DNA of 64,000 nt from Bdellovibrionia bacterium (GTDB lineage: Bacteria; Bdellovibrionota; Bdellovibrionia; Bdellovibrionales; JAGQZY01): positions 852,838 through 916,837 of the forward strand of contig JAUICP010000002.1 of assembly GCA_030427805.1 (NCBI GenBank). Direction: 5' to 3'. Shown piece by piece: positions 16,612 to 25,432 of this stretch. Numbering within the stretch: position 1 is the stretch's first letter; each line of letters begins with the position of its first letter. Under the pieces are notes generated by a model. That model saw only the letters and a list, made by a program, of their open reading frames with translations, ran no database searches and was not told the DNA's origin. Made by a program: the position numbers and the translations under genes.

Positions 16612-19574
16612 GTGATATTCACCTTTGGGGTGTAAGACAGAATAATCTTAAAAATATCGATATCAAAATTCCCCTGGGCTCTTTCACAGTCGTTTGTGGG
16701 CCCAGTGGATCTGGTAAAAGTTCTTTGGCCTTTGAAACCTTATTTGCTGAAGGACAGCGCCGCTATATCGAAAGCTTGTCGAATTATGCCCGGCAATTTT
16801 TAGGAAAAGCGCCAAAGCCCGACATCGATGGCATCGAAAACATTCCGCCGGCTATTTCTATTGAACAGAAAAATTCTGTGAAAACCAGTCGCTCAACCGT
16901 TGGGACTTCGACAGAGGTCATCGATTACTTGCGACTTCTCTATGAAAAAATTGGTGTTGTTCGCTGCCCCACTTACGAATTTGAACTCAAGGGAGAAACA
17001 CCGGCCGAGGCCGCAAAAAGAGCCCTTAAAGAACACGAAGACAAAAGGGCCTACTTACTTGCGCCCGTTTATTACGATAAAAAAGTTCTCAGCGGCAAAA
17101 AACTCCTGCATTACCTTTTGAAAGAAGGATACATCCGCATTTATGTTCCACCCAAAAAAACCAAGGCCGAAACAGAGCTTCTCGATGAGTACCTAATTGC
17201 CCCCTGCTTAAAAGAGCCAAAGTCGGGTCAGTTGGGTGAAATTATTGAACTCTCGCCGACGACAAAACTCAGTCAAATGCCCAAACGAGATTTCTACGTC
17301 ATCGTCGACCGGATTGTGCTCAAGCAAGATGATCGCGCGCGACTGATTGATTCATTTCAACAGGCCTACGAGGCCAGCCTTAAATTTAATACGGGAATTC
17401 CCGGTGGACGGGCCCGCGTTGTTACTACAGAAGGTGATGAGTCGGCATTTAGCGAGGACAATGCCTGCTCGATTTGCGGTTTTAGCTTTCCCGATCTCAG
17501 CTCAAGACTTTTTAGTTTTAATAATCCTCTCGGTGCCTGTGAAACCTGTAATGGTTTTGGTAATATTCTCGATCTCGATCCCGATAAAATAATTCCCAAT
17601 CACAATCTGTCTCTCGCTGAAGGCGCCATACAACCCTTCGCCATGCCGAGTGCAGCTAACGATCGCAGAAAGTTACTTTCATACTGTCGAAAGAAACGAA
17701 TCTCTATTGAAAAACCCTATAAAGAACTCAAAGAAAAGCAAAAAGAACTTCTTTGGGAGGGTGATGATGAGTTCTTTGGAGTACGCGGCCTTTTCGATTA
17801 TCTCGAAACAAAAAAATATAAAATGCACGTGCGCGTTTTTCTTTCGCGTTTTAAAAGTCCATTTGGCTGCCCCGATTGTGAGGGAACTCGCTTAAAGCCC
17901 GAAGTAGAACTTGTCGATATTGCTGGCTACACTATCAATATGCTCTCAGAAATGACCATCAATGAACTCTATGAAGCGATGGTTGATATAGAGCTCAACC
18001 AGTTCGAAGAAGAGGTGGCCGGAGAGATTCTCTCGCAGATCAACGCCCGACTCAAATTTCTCGTAGATGTGGGGGTTGGCTATTTAACACTCAATCGCCC
18101 GACAAAAACTCTTTCTGGCGGAGAATTCCAAAGACTCACCCTCGCAAAGCAATTGGGCATGGGCCTTTCTCAAGCGCTGTACGTTCTCGACGAGCCGACC
18201 ATTGGTCTTCATCCACGGGATAACGAGCGCCTGATCAATATTTTAAAAGACCTTCGAGCCCTCGGTAATACCCTAGTGGTTGTTGAACACGATCGCGATG
18301 TCATTGAAAACAGCACTCATATTATCGAAATGGGTCCGGGCTCTGGAATGCTCGGCGGAAAAGTCGTTTATGCGGGAAAGACCGAAGACTTTTATAACTT
18401 TCCAGATTCCCCAACGGTTCCCTACCTGAGCCTGACAAAAAAGTGGATTCCACAACTCACACCGAGACCCGTCGATAAAGAAACTTACAAGTATAAAATT
18501 CAGCTCGAGGGCTGTAAGGGTAATAACCTTAAAAACGTGAACCTAGAGCTACCTCTTAATCGCCTGGTCACCGTCACCGGTGTTTCTGGTTCGGGTAAAT
18601 CGACTTTGATTACACAAACACTTTATCCCGCCGTGGCCAGAGCCTTGGGAATTGATTTTCTTCCAACCAAGGAGTTTAAAAGCATAGCCGGCTACGAGTT
18701 TATCAAAAATGTCTTACTCATCGACCAAAAGGCCATCGGAAAATCCGCTCGAAGTAGCCCCGTCACCTATTTAAAAGTTTTCGATGCCATTCGAAATGTC
18801 TTTTCCAGCACTAAAGAGTCTAAAGATCGCGGCTACACGCCTGGGACTTTCAGCTTAAATGTCGAAGGCGGCAGGTGCCCTGTCTGTAAAGGGCTTGGCT
18901 CTGAAACTATCGATATGCTTTTTATGGACGATGTTTCTATTCCCTGCGAGTCCTGTAATGGCAAACGCTATCGCGACGAAATTTTAGAAATTAAATTTAA
19001 TAAGAGAAATATTTTCGATGTCCTCAATTTAACCGTTCAAGAGGCCATGGACTTCTTTGTCTCTTATCCAAATATTCGCAAACCCCTTTCGTTTTTAAAA
19101 GAAGTGGGCCTTGAATATTTACAGCTCGGTCAAGCCGCGAGCACCTTGAGTGGTGGTGAAAGTCAGCGCTTGAAAATTGCGAAAGAACTTTTGCAAACTA
19201 ATCAAAAGGCAACACTTTATATTTTGGACGAGCCTACTACAGGCCTTCATTTTCGCGAAATTGATTTATTAATGAAAGTTCTCAATCAACTCGTAGAAAA
19301 TGGTGGATCCGTGCTACTGATTGAACACAACCTCGAAGTCATTAGCCGCTCGGATTACATTATTGATATTGGCCCCGAAGCGGGAGACAAGGGCGGAAAA
19401 ATTGTCGCCCACGGCACGCCCGATGAATTAATGAACCAAAAAAAGAGCCACACGGCTCGGTTTTTAAAAGAGTATTTACTTCCAGAGAATCTAAAGAGTA
19501 AAAAGGGATCCTCTAAGGAGAAAGCAAATGTACAAAAGCCTCATGAAATTGTGGCCGGAAATAAAACAACATAA
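16608..19574 (+). CDS. uvrA: UvrA-family excinuclease ABC subunit A (divergent)
   Basis: DNA damage-recognition ATPase of nucleotide excision repair. The 988-residue protein has two ABC modules: Walker A GPSGSGKSSL (about 31) and GVSGSGKSTL (about 660), signatures LSGGEFQR and LSGGESQR, and Walker B VLDEPTIGLH and ILDEPTTGLH. Zinc pairs are CSICGF...CETCNG, CPDCEG and CPVCKG...CESCNG. A UvrB-binding region appears present (residues 120-250). Two blocks deviate from canonical UvrA: CPxCG near residue 123 reads CPTYE, and R-T-P-R-S-N-P-A-T-Y-T reads KSARSSPVTYL. It may therefore be a second, specialised copy. ATGA overlap with mrcA; its last 47 bases overlap the exporter gene. Confidence 0.9.
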   Translation: MSDIHLWGVRQNNLKNIDIKIPLGSFTVVCGPSGSGKSSLAFETLFAEGQRRYIESLSNYARQFLGKAPKPDIDGIENIPPAISIEQKNSVKTSRSTVGTSTEVIDYLRLLYEKIGVVRCPTYEFELKGETPAEAAKRALKEHEDKRAYLLAPVYYDKKVLSGKKLLHYLLKEGYIRIYVPPKKTKAETELLDEYLIAPCLKEPKSGQLGEIIELSPTTKLSQMPKRDFYVIVDRIVLKQDDRARLIDSFQQAYEASLKFNTGIPGGRARVVTTEGDESAFSEDNACSICGFSFPDLSSRLFSFNNPLGACETCNGFGNILDLDPDKIIPNHNLSLAEGAIQPFAMPSAANDRRKLLSYCRKKRISIEKPYKELKEKQKELLWEGDDEFFGVRGLFDYLETKKYKMHVRVFLSRFKSPFGCPDCEGTRLKPEVELVDIAGYTINMLSEMTINELYEAMVDIELNQFEEEVAGEILSQINARLKFLVDVGVGYLTLNRPTKTLSGGEFQRLTLAKQLGMGLSQALYVLDEPTIGLHPRDNERLINILKDLRALGNTLVVVEHDRDVIENSTHIIEMGPGSGMLGGKVVYAGKTEDFYNFPDSPTVPYLSLTKKWIPQLTPRPVDKETYKYKIQLEGCKGNNLKNVNLELPLNRLVTVTGVSGSGKSTLITQTLYPAVARALGIDFLPTKEFKSIAGYEFIKNVLLIDQKAIGKSARSSPVTYLKVFDAIRNVFSSTKESKDRGYTPGTFSLNVEGGRCPVCKGLGSETIDMLFMDDVSIPCESCNGKRYRDEILEIKFNKRNIFDVLNLTVQEAMDFFVSYPNIRKPLSFLKEVGLEYLQLGQAASTLSGGESQRLKIAKELLQTNQKATLYILDEPTTGLHFREIDLLMKVLNQLVENGGSVLLIEHNLEVISRSDYIIDIGPEAGDKGGKIVAHGTPDELMNQKKSHTARFLKEYLLPENLKSKKGSSKEKANVQKPHEIVAGNKTT

Positions 19575-21285
19575 GTACAATATTATTACTTATATGTTTT
19601 TGGCTATTATCTTGAGTGCCCTGGCACCAGTAATGCCATTGATGCTTGAATTCCTTATCGAGGACGTTTTTAAGAAAGCCTCAACTACCCAATTGAGTGT
19701 TACAGAACTCAAAGAAGCCAAACTTGTTCTTTTGGGTCTACCCGCCCTCTTTTTAATCTCTGGGATTACACGCTTTTATCACTTCTATTTGGTAAAATTG
19801 GTATCTGAAAGAGTGATCGCTCGAGTCAGAGAATTACTCATCAATAAGATTCTCGATTATAAATTAAGCTTTCATATGAAATCCTCTGAAGGCTCCGGAG
19901 GTATTTTGAGTAAGGTGCTCAATGACACCAATGTTCTGCAACAGGGCCTGAATTACTATTCGGATATTGTCAGAGAACCACTCATTGCCCTAAGTCTTAT
20001 TGGCTTTATGATTTACACCAACTGGAAGTTGACGCTTTTTTGCCTGATATTTGCGCCGATCTTTATTTTAATCATCAAACAGGTGTCTAAGTCGTTGCGG
20101 AAGTATGGCTACCGCAGCCAAGAGGCCATGGATCATTTAACTTCTGCTGTAAAAGAAAATCTCGATGGCGTTAAAATCATTCAGTCTTTTAACTTAGAAA
20201 CTGAAATGAAGAATCGCTTTAAAAAGCGCAATGATCACTACGTTGAGCAAAGAAAAACGATCATAAAACGGGAAGAATTTGTCAGCCCCCTTAATGAGTT
20301 CTTTGCCTCAATTCTTGTCGCCATCATTTGTTTTTATCAAATTAGCCTCATTTCTTCGGGCGAAAGTTCTACCGGAGAGTTTGTCGGTTTTATTATGGCT
20401 GCCGGCCTCTTACAAAAACCAATTAAAAAAATACAAACGGCTTTCGTTAAGATTCAGCAGAACATCGTAGTGATTGATCGAATTTACGGAATTATTGAGG
20501 CCAACGAAGAGGTGAAAGAAATCGCCCAACCACGGCCCTTCCCTGTCGATTGGAAGAAAATAGAGTACAAAAACGTGAGCTTTAAATACGATGACAGCTA
20601 TGTACTTAAAAACATTAATCTGACTATCGATCGCGGGCAAAAAATTGCTTTTGTTGGCGAAAGTGGAAGCGGTAAATCGACCCTCGTTAATCTGCTCAGT
20701 CGGTTCTTTGATCCTAGCGAAGGAGAGATTCTCGTCGACGGTATTTCGACTAAAGAGTTCAAACTCCACGATTTACGAAAACACATCGGCCTGGTCACCC
20801 AGGATGTCTTCTTATTTAATGACACTCTCGAGAAGAATATCCACTACGGAAATCTCGACAGAAACCCCGACGAGATACAGACCGTGGTGAGACTCGCTAA
20901 AGCCCAGGAATTTATCGAAAAACAAAATAAAGGGCTAAAAACCATGGCCGGAGAACGGGGCTCATTCTTTTCTGGTGGAGAAAGACAAAGAATCAGCATC
21001 GCCAGGGCCATGTTTAAGGATTCCGATATACTCATTCTAGACGAGGCCACAAGTGCACTAGATTCAGCCAGTGAAGTTTCTGTACAACAAGGATTAGACG
21101 AATTGATGAAGGGCAAGACGGCCCTCATAATTGCCCATAGATTATCCACTGTCAGAAACGCAGACAGAATCCTTGTACTAAAAGATGGCCAAATTATTGA
21201 ACAAGGCTCTCACGACTCACTGGTGGCCAATAAGCAGGAATACTATAACTTCTATCAACTACAGATGTCTCATTCTGAGACTTAA
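19528..21285 (+). CDS. MsbA-like ABC exporter (fused permease-ATPase)
   Basis: A 585-residue half-transporter acting as a homodimer in the inner membrane. Six transmembrane helices lie in residues 1-310. The nucleotide-binding domain has Walker A GESGSGKSTLV, Q-loop TQDVFLF, signature FSGGERQRISIARA, Walker B ILILDEATSALD and the switch His in IIAHRLSTV. The closest familiar group is MsbA (lipid A-core flippase); multidrug exporters of the same family cannot be excluded. The start at 19528 is firm because AAGGAG precedes it, which means the gene begins inside the UvrA-family gene (47-base overlap). No lipid A genes are adjacent. Confidence 0.9.
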   Translation: MYKSLMKLWPEIKQHKYNIITYMFLAIILSALAPVMPLMLEFLIEDVFKKASTTQLSVTELKEAKLVLLGLPALFLISGITRFYHFYLVKLVSERVIARVRELLINKILDYKLSFHMKSSEGSGGILSKVLNDTNVLQQGLNYYSDIVREPLIALSLIGFMIYTNWKLTLFCLIFAPIFILIIKQVSKSLRKYGYRSQEAMDHLTSAVKENLDGVKIIQSFNLETEMKNRFKKRNDHYVEQRKTIIKREEFVSPLNEFFASILVAIICFYQISLISSGESSTGEFVGFIMAAGLLQKPIKKIQTAFVKIQQNIVVIDRIYGIIEANEEVKEIAQPRPFPVDWKKIEYKNVSFKYDDSYVLKNINLTIDRGQKIAFVGESGSGKSTLVNLLSRFFDPSEGEILVDGISTKEFKLHDLRKHIGLVTQDVFLFNDTLEKNIHYGNLDRNPDEIQTVVRLAKAQEFIEKQNKGLKTMAGERGSFFSGGERQRISIARAMFKDSDILILDEATSALDSASEVSVQQGLDELMKGKTALIIAHRLSTVRNADRILVLKDGQIIEQGSHDSLVANKQEYYNFYQLQMSHSET

Positions 21286-21405
21286 TCCGACTATTTATTG
21301 TCTAATTTATTTATAAAGCCCCCTATTTGATCCTGACGACTTCTGCAAAAATTTTTTTCAGTTTCACTTAAGTCGTAAACTTCTTGGACGATAAGTAAAT
21401 TGTCT

Positions 21406-21447
21406 GGGTTTTTGACAGGACTGTAAAAACCCTCAATTTTTTGACAG
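21406..21447 (+). promoter_or_regulatory. Palindrome and direct repeats upstream of the sigma-54 activator
   Basis: GGGTTTTTGACAG and CTGTAAAAACCC form an imperfect palindrome (21406-21432, one extra G in the left arm). TTTTTGACAG occurs twice (21409-21418 and 21438-21447), starts 29 bases apart. It lies just before the ribosome site, so it could be an operator (autoregulation) or a -35 region. No good -10 is paired with it. Confidence 0.4.
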
Positions 21448-21466
21448 AGTCTTGGGGAGGAAGTTC

Positions 21467-23026
21467 GTGATTAATTGGGATGAATTTGAACACATTCATG
21501 TGATTCGAAAGCTAAAACAAATTCTAAACTCCTGGTGGAATATCGATACTGTTTTTACAGATGAGCGTGGACACATCAGAGGGTTCGACAATCAAAAAGC
21601 AAAGTTAATTAACCCGTCAGTTGAAACCTATTTAACTAAGGATTCAGCGAAGGATAACTTGGCACAAACTGTTGCCAAGGCTATTGACGATTTAAGACTT
21701 TCAGAAAATCGTTACTCCATCAGAAAATGGGATATGGCCGGTTTTGATATCGCTATCTTTCCTATATTAATAGACAACGATTTCATGGGAACTGTTGTGG
21801 CCATGGGTTTTATCAAAGATCCTAGCGAAGCCCACAGACTGTCCGAGGTTCGTGAGCGTCTAGCAGCATTTGGTGCCAGTGCGGATCTCATTGATCAAGC
21901 ACTCTCTAAAATCAAATTTATGGACGATCAAGATCGTGAACACTTTTATGATCTCGTCGACCTCGTTGCTAAAGAGATCGTGACTCTTCACCTTGAAATT
22001 ACACAAAGAGAAGATCGCATCCGCGAACTCAATAAAGAATTGGGAAGTCGCTATAAGTACGACAACATGATTGGTAAATCTAAGCCCATGCAATCTCTTT
22101 ATGCGCTACTTGATAAGATCAAAAGTGCAGACAGTACAGTCCTTGTTCAAGGGGAAAACGGTACTGGTAAGGAATTGATTGCAAAGGCGATTCACTACAA
22201 TTCGAGTCGAAAAGACAAGCCTTTCGTTCTTCAAAACTGTTCAGCGTTTAACGATAACCTACTTGAATCAGAACTTTTTGGTCACGTTAAAGGTTCATTT
22301 ACTGGTGCCCATAAAGATAAAAAGGGTCTCTTTGAGATTGCTGACAAGGGAACTTTCTTCTTGGATGAAATTGGTGATACTTCTCCGCAAATGCAGGTTA
22401 AGCTTCTCCGCGTTCTTCAAGAGGGAACTTATACACCAGTGGGTGCCGTCGATACTCGTCGGGTTGATGTACGCGTGATTGCGGCAACCAACAAGCCACT
22501 TAAAGACATGGTTGAGCAAGGGACATTCCGCGAGGATTTATACTACCGCCTCAACGTTATCAACATTCGCGTACCACCATTGAGAGAGAGAAAAGAAGAT
22601 ATTCCTCTTCTTTCTGAGTTCTTCTTGCAGCTTGCTGCCGAAAGAACTGGAGTTAAGAAGAAGGTTCTTACTAAGAGAGCTCTCGAAAAACTTTATGATT
22701 ACTCTTGGCCGGGTAACGTCCGTGAACTCCAAAACGAGATGGAGAGAATGGTCGTCCTTTCAAGTGATGAAACAAAGTTAACGGCTGATATGCTTTCACC
22801 AAAAATTATCGAAAGCTCTGAAAAAGGAAAAGTTCAGGGTGCCCGAGTTCACGGTAAGCTTAAAGATGCCCTCGAAGAACTTGAGCGTCAGATGATTAAA
22901 GAAGGTTTGAGAAGAACGGGCTGGAACAAGTCAAAACTTGCAAAAGAACTTGGTATCTCTCGAGCTGGATTGATCATGAAAGTCGAAAAGTACGGACTCG
23001 ATAAGCGTCGAATCGCTAAATCATAA
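21467..23026 (+). CDS. Sigma-54-dependent transcriptional activator with N-terminal sensory domain
   Basis: A 519-residue enhancer-binding protein that opens sigma-54 promoters. I place the start at GTG 21467 because GGGGAGG precedes it; the frame could be read 15 bases further up, but that would consume the ribosome site. Residues 1-175 look like a PocR/GAF-type sensor (TVFTDERGHIRGF, FDIAIFPILIDN), followed by a coiled linker. The AAA+ domain has Walker A GENGTGKE, the sigma-54 contact loop GSFTGA, Walker B FFLDEIGD, LRVLQEG, sensor FREDLYYRLNV and WPGNVREL. A Fis-type helix-turn-helix ends it (KLAKELGISRAGL). All motifs are intact. No receiver domain, so it senses a ligand directly or a partner. 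A sigma-54-type promoter lies just downstream. Confidence 0.93.
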   Translation: MINWDEFEHIHVIRKLKQILNSWWNIDTVFTDERGHIRGFDNQKAKLINPSVETYLTKDSAKDNLAQTVAKAIDDLRLSENRYSIRKWDMAGFDIAIFPILIDNDFMGTVVAMGFIKDPSEAHRLSEVRERLAAFGASADLIDQALSKIKFMDDQDREHFYDLVDLVAKEIVTLHLEITQREDRIRELNKELGSRYKYDNMIGKSKPMQSLYALLDKIKSADSTVLVQGENGTGKELIAKAIHYNSSRKDKPFVLQNCSAFNDNLLESELFGHVKGSFTGAHKDKKGLFEIADKGTFFLDEIGDTSPQMQVKLLRVLQEGTYTPVGAVDTRRVDVRVIAATNKPLKDMVEQGTFREDLYYRLNVINIRVPPLRERKEDIPLLSEFFLQLAAERTGVKKKVLTKRALEKLYDYSWPGNVRELQNEMERMVVLSSDETKLTADMLSPKIIESSEKGKVQGARVHGKLKDALEELERQMIKEGLRRTGWNKSKLAKELGISRAGLIMKVEKYGLDKRRIAKS

Positions 23027-23058
23027 GCTCTGACTCGATTAAAAAAAGAAATTTATTG

Positions 23059-23088
23059 GTCCCTTTACTCTTGTAAGGGGACTTTTTA
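23059..23088 (+). terminator. Intrinsic terminator
   Basis: GTCCCTTTAC (23059-23068) pairs with GTAAGGGGAC (23073-23082, one G-U pair) around TCTT, followed by five T residues. It separates the activator gene from the next unit. Confidence 0.85.
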
Positions 23089-23346
23089 TTTGGGGATGTC
23101 TAAAAGATCTACGTCGAAACCAGCGGCGAAAAGAGTAGTTTCCGCAAGGGTGCCTGAATTCGGAGACCTACCCCAAAACTGTTCACAATCACTACACCCT
23201 AAGCTCATTAGATTTTTATCAATAATAACAGTTATTTAGAGTAATGGGTGCCACTAGAACTACACCCCTCTAAAAGGGTGACCAGCCATCAGACAGGTGC
23301 AAGAGTACTATATTCACCAGGCACAGGCTTTGCCTTATAGGGGCTC
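23089..23346. other. Non-coding interval with repeated GGGTG[CA]C boxes
   Basis: After the activator's terminator there are about 258 bases without a convincing gene. The box GGGTG[CA]C occurs three times (23148-23154, 23246-23252, 23276-23282), with one inverted CACCC (23263-23267). All lie upstream of the sigma-54-type promoter at 23319-23334, a reasonable place for enhancer sites. A 47-codon frame at 23096-23239 has no supporting signal. Confidence 0.4.
23319..23334 (+). promoter_or_regulatory. Sigma-54-type (-24/-12) promoter
   Basis: AGGCAC-N5-TTGCC: GG at 23320-23321 and GC at 23332-23333, with exactly ten bases between. It matches TGGCAC-N5-TTGC except the first base. Predicted transcription start is about 23344, only a few bases before the ATG at 23347. 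Confidence 0.6.
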
Positions 23347-24264
23347 ATGGAGATGATTGAAAAAGTCGTTGAACGTGTAAACGAAGTATTCTTAAACCGG
23401 TTCGAACTAGAAATCTTAGTTCACCCTATGAGCTATTGTAGTTCATGGGAGCTTTCGTCTCACCAACTTCAGAAATCGCAAACCAGTCTTATATATAATG
23501 ATGAGACCCACCAATGGGTTTATTTCATTAGTGGAATGTACCAACCCATTTGTATTGTCGAGATTCTTGGCCTGAGTAATCCCAGCGATTCGATACAAGA
23601 ACAGATGGCTCTTTTTTTGGCGACCAGCTTAGAGTCATTGATTCAAGACCTTGAGAGATGGGATTATTCAAAAGACCCAGAAATTAAAAATTCCGAAATT
23701 GTAAACATCTCGAGTTTCTGTCAGTTTCAGGAGCTTTTTGAGTCGATCGGTACAATCCCAAAGACATCGCAACCAAGAAAAGTACTCAAACACATTTTAC
23801 TCACCGAAAATGAAAGTCTAAAAAATCTGAAGATCGCCCATGAGATCCATAAAATGAGTCGGCGGTGGGCTTTTATGCGAGTGGACTCTAGTTTTTTTGA
23901 TGTTCAAAATACTGATGAAATAAAAAGCATGGGCTCTGCCGTTATCTATGTCTCCGACTTTCATAAATTGGATTTTGAGGGGCAAGCGCGAATTCACAAA
24001 ATGATCGATTGGACACCTAGCCAAGAGCTTCCACTGTTTATTTTTGAAGTTCCAGAAAATTCAGATTGTTCAGACATTCTCAATCACCTCAGCAAACGAA
24101 ACTACATTTCGTACAAAGATAGAGAACTCGATGATTCAATGTATGATTTAAAAGAACAAAAGAGAATTTTACAAAAATTGTCACTAAAGATTCTCGTCGA
24201 AGCGAACTCTGGTCCTGAAGAAATCGAAGATCTACCTATTCACAACCATCTCGCTCTTGTCTAA
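23347..24264 (+). CDS. Degenerate enhancer-binding-protein-like protein, unknown role
   Basis: A 305-residue cytoplasmic protein without a clear family. Its second half can be laid along a sigma-54 activator AAA+ domain. LKIAHEIHKMSRRWAFMRVDSSFF parallels the AIHxxSxRxxxPFxxxNC region, and SAVIYVSDFHKLDFEGQARIHKMI parallels the Walker B GTFFLDExxxxxxxxQxxLLRVL region. The Walker A GESGTGKE position reads LLTENESLKNL, the GAFTGA loop is missing and no helix-turn-helix is visible. It therefore cannot be an ATP-driven activator. It follows a genuine activator and has its own sigma-54-type promoter. A second ATG at 23353 is possible. Remote homology is my inference. Confidence 0.6.
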   Translation: MEMIEKVVERVNEVFLNRFELEILVHPMSYCSSWELSSHQLQKSQTSLIYNDETHQWVYFISGMYQPICIVEILGLSNPSDSIQEQMALFLATSLESLIQDLERWDYSKDPEIKNSEIVNISSFCQFQELFESIGTIPKTSQPRKVLKHILLTENESLKNLKIAHEIHKMSRRWAFMRVDSSFFDVQNTDEIKSMGSAVIYVSDFHKLDFEGQARIHKMIDWTPSQELPLFIFEVPENSDCSDILNHLSKRNYISYKDRELDDSMYDLKEQKRILQKLSLKILVEANSGPEEIEDLPIHNHLALV

Positions 24265-24332
24265 GAGTTTAATAACTATACTTATGTATGCTTGTCCCAA
24301 TGTAGCTTTTTTGTAGCTTTCTATCTAGAGGC

Positions 24333-24361
24333 TTGCCTCTTCCAGCAATCTTTGGAAAAAT
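24333..24361 (+). promoter_or_regulatory. Possible promoter with leaderless geometry (amgK)
   Basis: TTGCCT (24333-24338), a 17-base spacer, AAAAAT (24356-24361), then six bases to the ATG at 24368. The -35 lies in a small perfect hairpin AGAGGC-TT-GCCTCT (24327-24340). The -10 match is only moderate. Confidence 0.3.
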
Positions 24362-24367
24362 ACTTTA

Positions 24368-25432
24368 ATGAGTTTAAATGCTGTAGAAAGTTTGCCCATG
24401 AAGGTGTTTAGAGAGTCTAAGGATGAAAAAAATATTTCCGATTTTTTGAGTCCCACTTTTGAATCAGGAAAATACGAGATCTTCCCGTTGGCGGGAGACG
24501 CCTCAACCCGAAGGTATTACCGGCTCGTACAAGAGGAAAAATCCTATGTCATTATGGCTTGGGAACCCTTTGAAGATTCACCACAATTTCCCTTCTTAAG
24601 TGTTCACAATTTATTTTCAAAAGCTGGTGTTCAGGTTCCAGAAGTCATTAAAAAGTCTCCAAAGCTAGGACTCATGCTTCTTGAAGACCTAGGAGATCTC
24701 ACACTAGAGAGAAAGTTTTGGGAGAACCAGAACCAAGAATTAGTGATTCCTTTTTACCAACTCGCTATTGACGAACTCATAAAGATTCACTTCGCAACAA
24801 AGAAGCTCGATCAAGAATCTACCGCATTCACCACAGTTTTTGATAAAGAAAAGCTTCTATGGGAAATGAACTACGGGCGAGAACATCTTTTAGAAAAACT
24901 ATGTAAGATTCAATTCAGTGAATCGGAGAAAAATTCTTTAACATCAATTTTTTCTGATATTTGTGAAAAGCTCTCAAGCCAAGAACAGTATGTTTGTCAT
25001 CGCGATTATCACTCTAGAAATGTTATGATTAAATTTGGAAAAATGCGAGTCATTGATTTTCAAGATGCTCGCATGGGACCCATTCAATATGATTTGGTCA
25101 GCCTATTTAAAGACTCCTATGTAAAACTAAATTCTCAAGTCCACGATTACTGTATTGATTACTACTTGGAATCGGCTAAAGAACATTCCTACGAGCCAAA
25201 CTCCAAGGATGAGTTCCTAAACGTTTATCAACTTCAATCGATTCAAAGATGCTTTAAGGCCTGCGGAAGCTTTGCAAGCTTTAAGGTCAATCGGAATGAT
25301 AGTCGCTATTTAAAATACCTTCGCAGAACTCTTAAGCACGTCAGAGCCTCCTTAGAGCATTTTAGTGAATACAAAGACTTTAATGACATTTTAGAAAATT
25401 ACGGTCTCTACGATAAAAGATTCGAAGCATGA
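24368..25432 (+). CDS. amgK: MurNAc/GlcNAc anomeric kinase (AmgK-like)
   Basis: A 354-residue aminoglycoside-phosphotransferase-fold kinase. AmgK converts N-acetylmuramate to its 1-phosphate in peptidoglycan recycling. Visible motifs are LAGDASTRRYYRLV (N-lobe, typical AmgK start), LLEDLGDLTL, the catalytic loop CHRDYHSRNVM (Asp and Asn) and the metal-binding DFQDARMGPIQYDL. Its stop overlaps the start of the murU-like gene (ATGA), the standard amgK-murU pair, which strengthens the assignment over generic phosphotransferases. About 20-30 residues at the N-terminus are extra; ATG 24398 is an alternative start. No Shine-Dalgarno precedes 24368. Confidence 0.88.
   Translation: MSLNAVESLPMKVFRESKDEKNISDFLSPTFESGKYEIFPLAGDASTRRYYRLVQEEKSYVIMAWEPFEDSPQFPFLSVHNLFSKAGVQVPEVIKKSPKLGLMLLEDLGDLTLERKFWENQNQELVIPFYQLAIDELIKIHFATKKLDQESTAFTTVFDKEKLLWEMNYGREHLLEKLCKIQFSESEKNSLTSIFSDICEKLSSQEQYVCHRDYHSRNVMIKFGKMRVIDFQDARMGPIQYDLVSLFKDSYVKLNSQVHDYCIDYYLESAKEHSYEPNSKDEFLNVYQLQSIQRCFKACGSFASFKVNRNDSRYLKYLRRTLKHVRASLEHFSEYKDFNDILENYGLYDKRFEA

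Noticed and set aside
23096..23239. A 47-codon frame (ATG to TAG) with a basic N-terminus in the gap upstream of the sigma-54-type promoter.
   Set aside because: It starts right after a terminator, has no real ribosome site, and its second half looks like non-coding sequence. Too weak to list as a gene.
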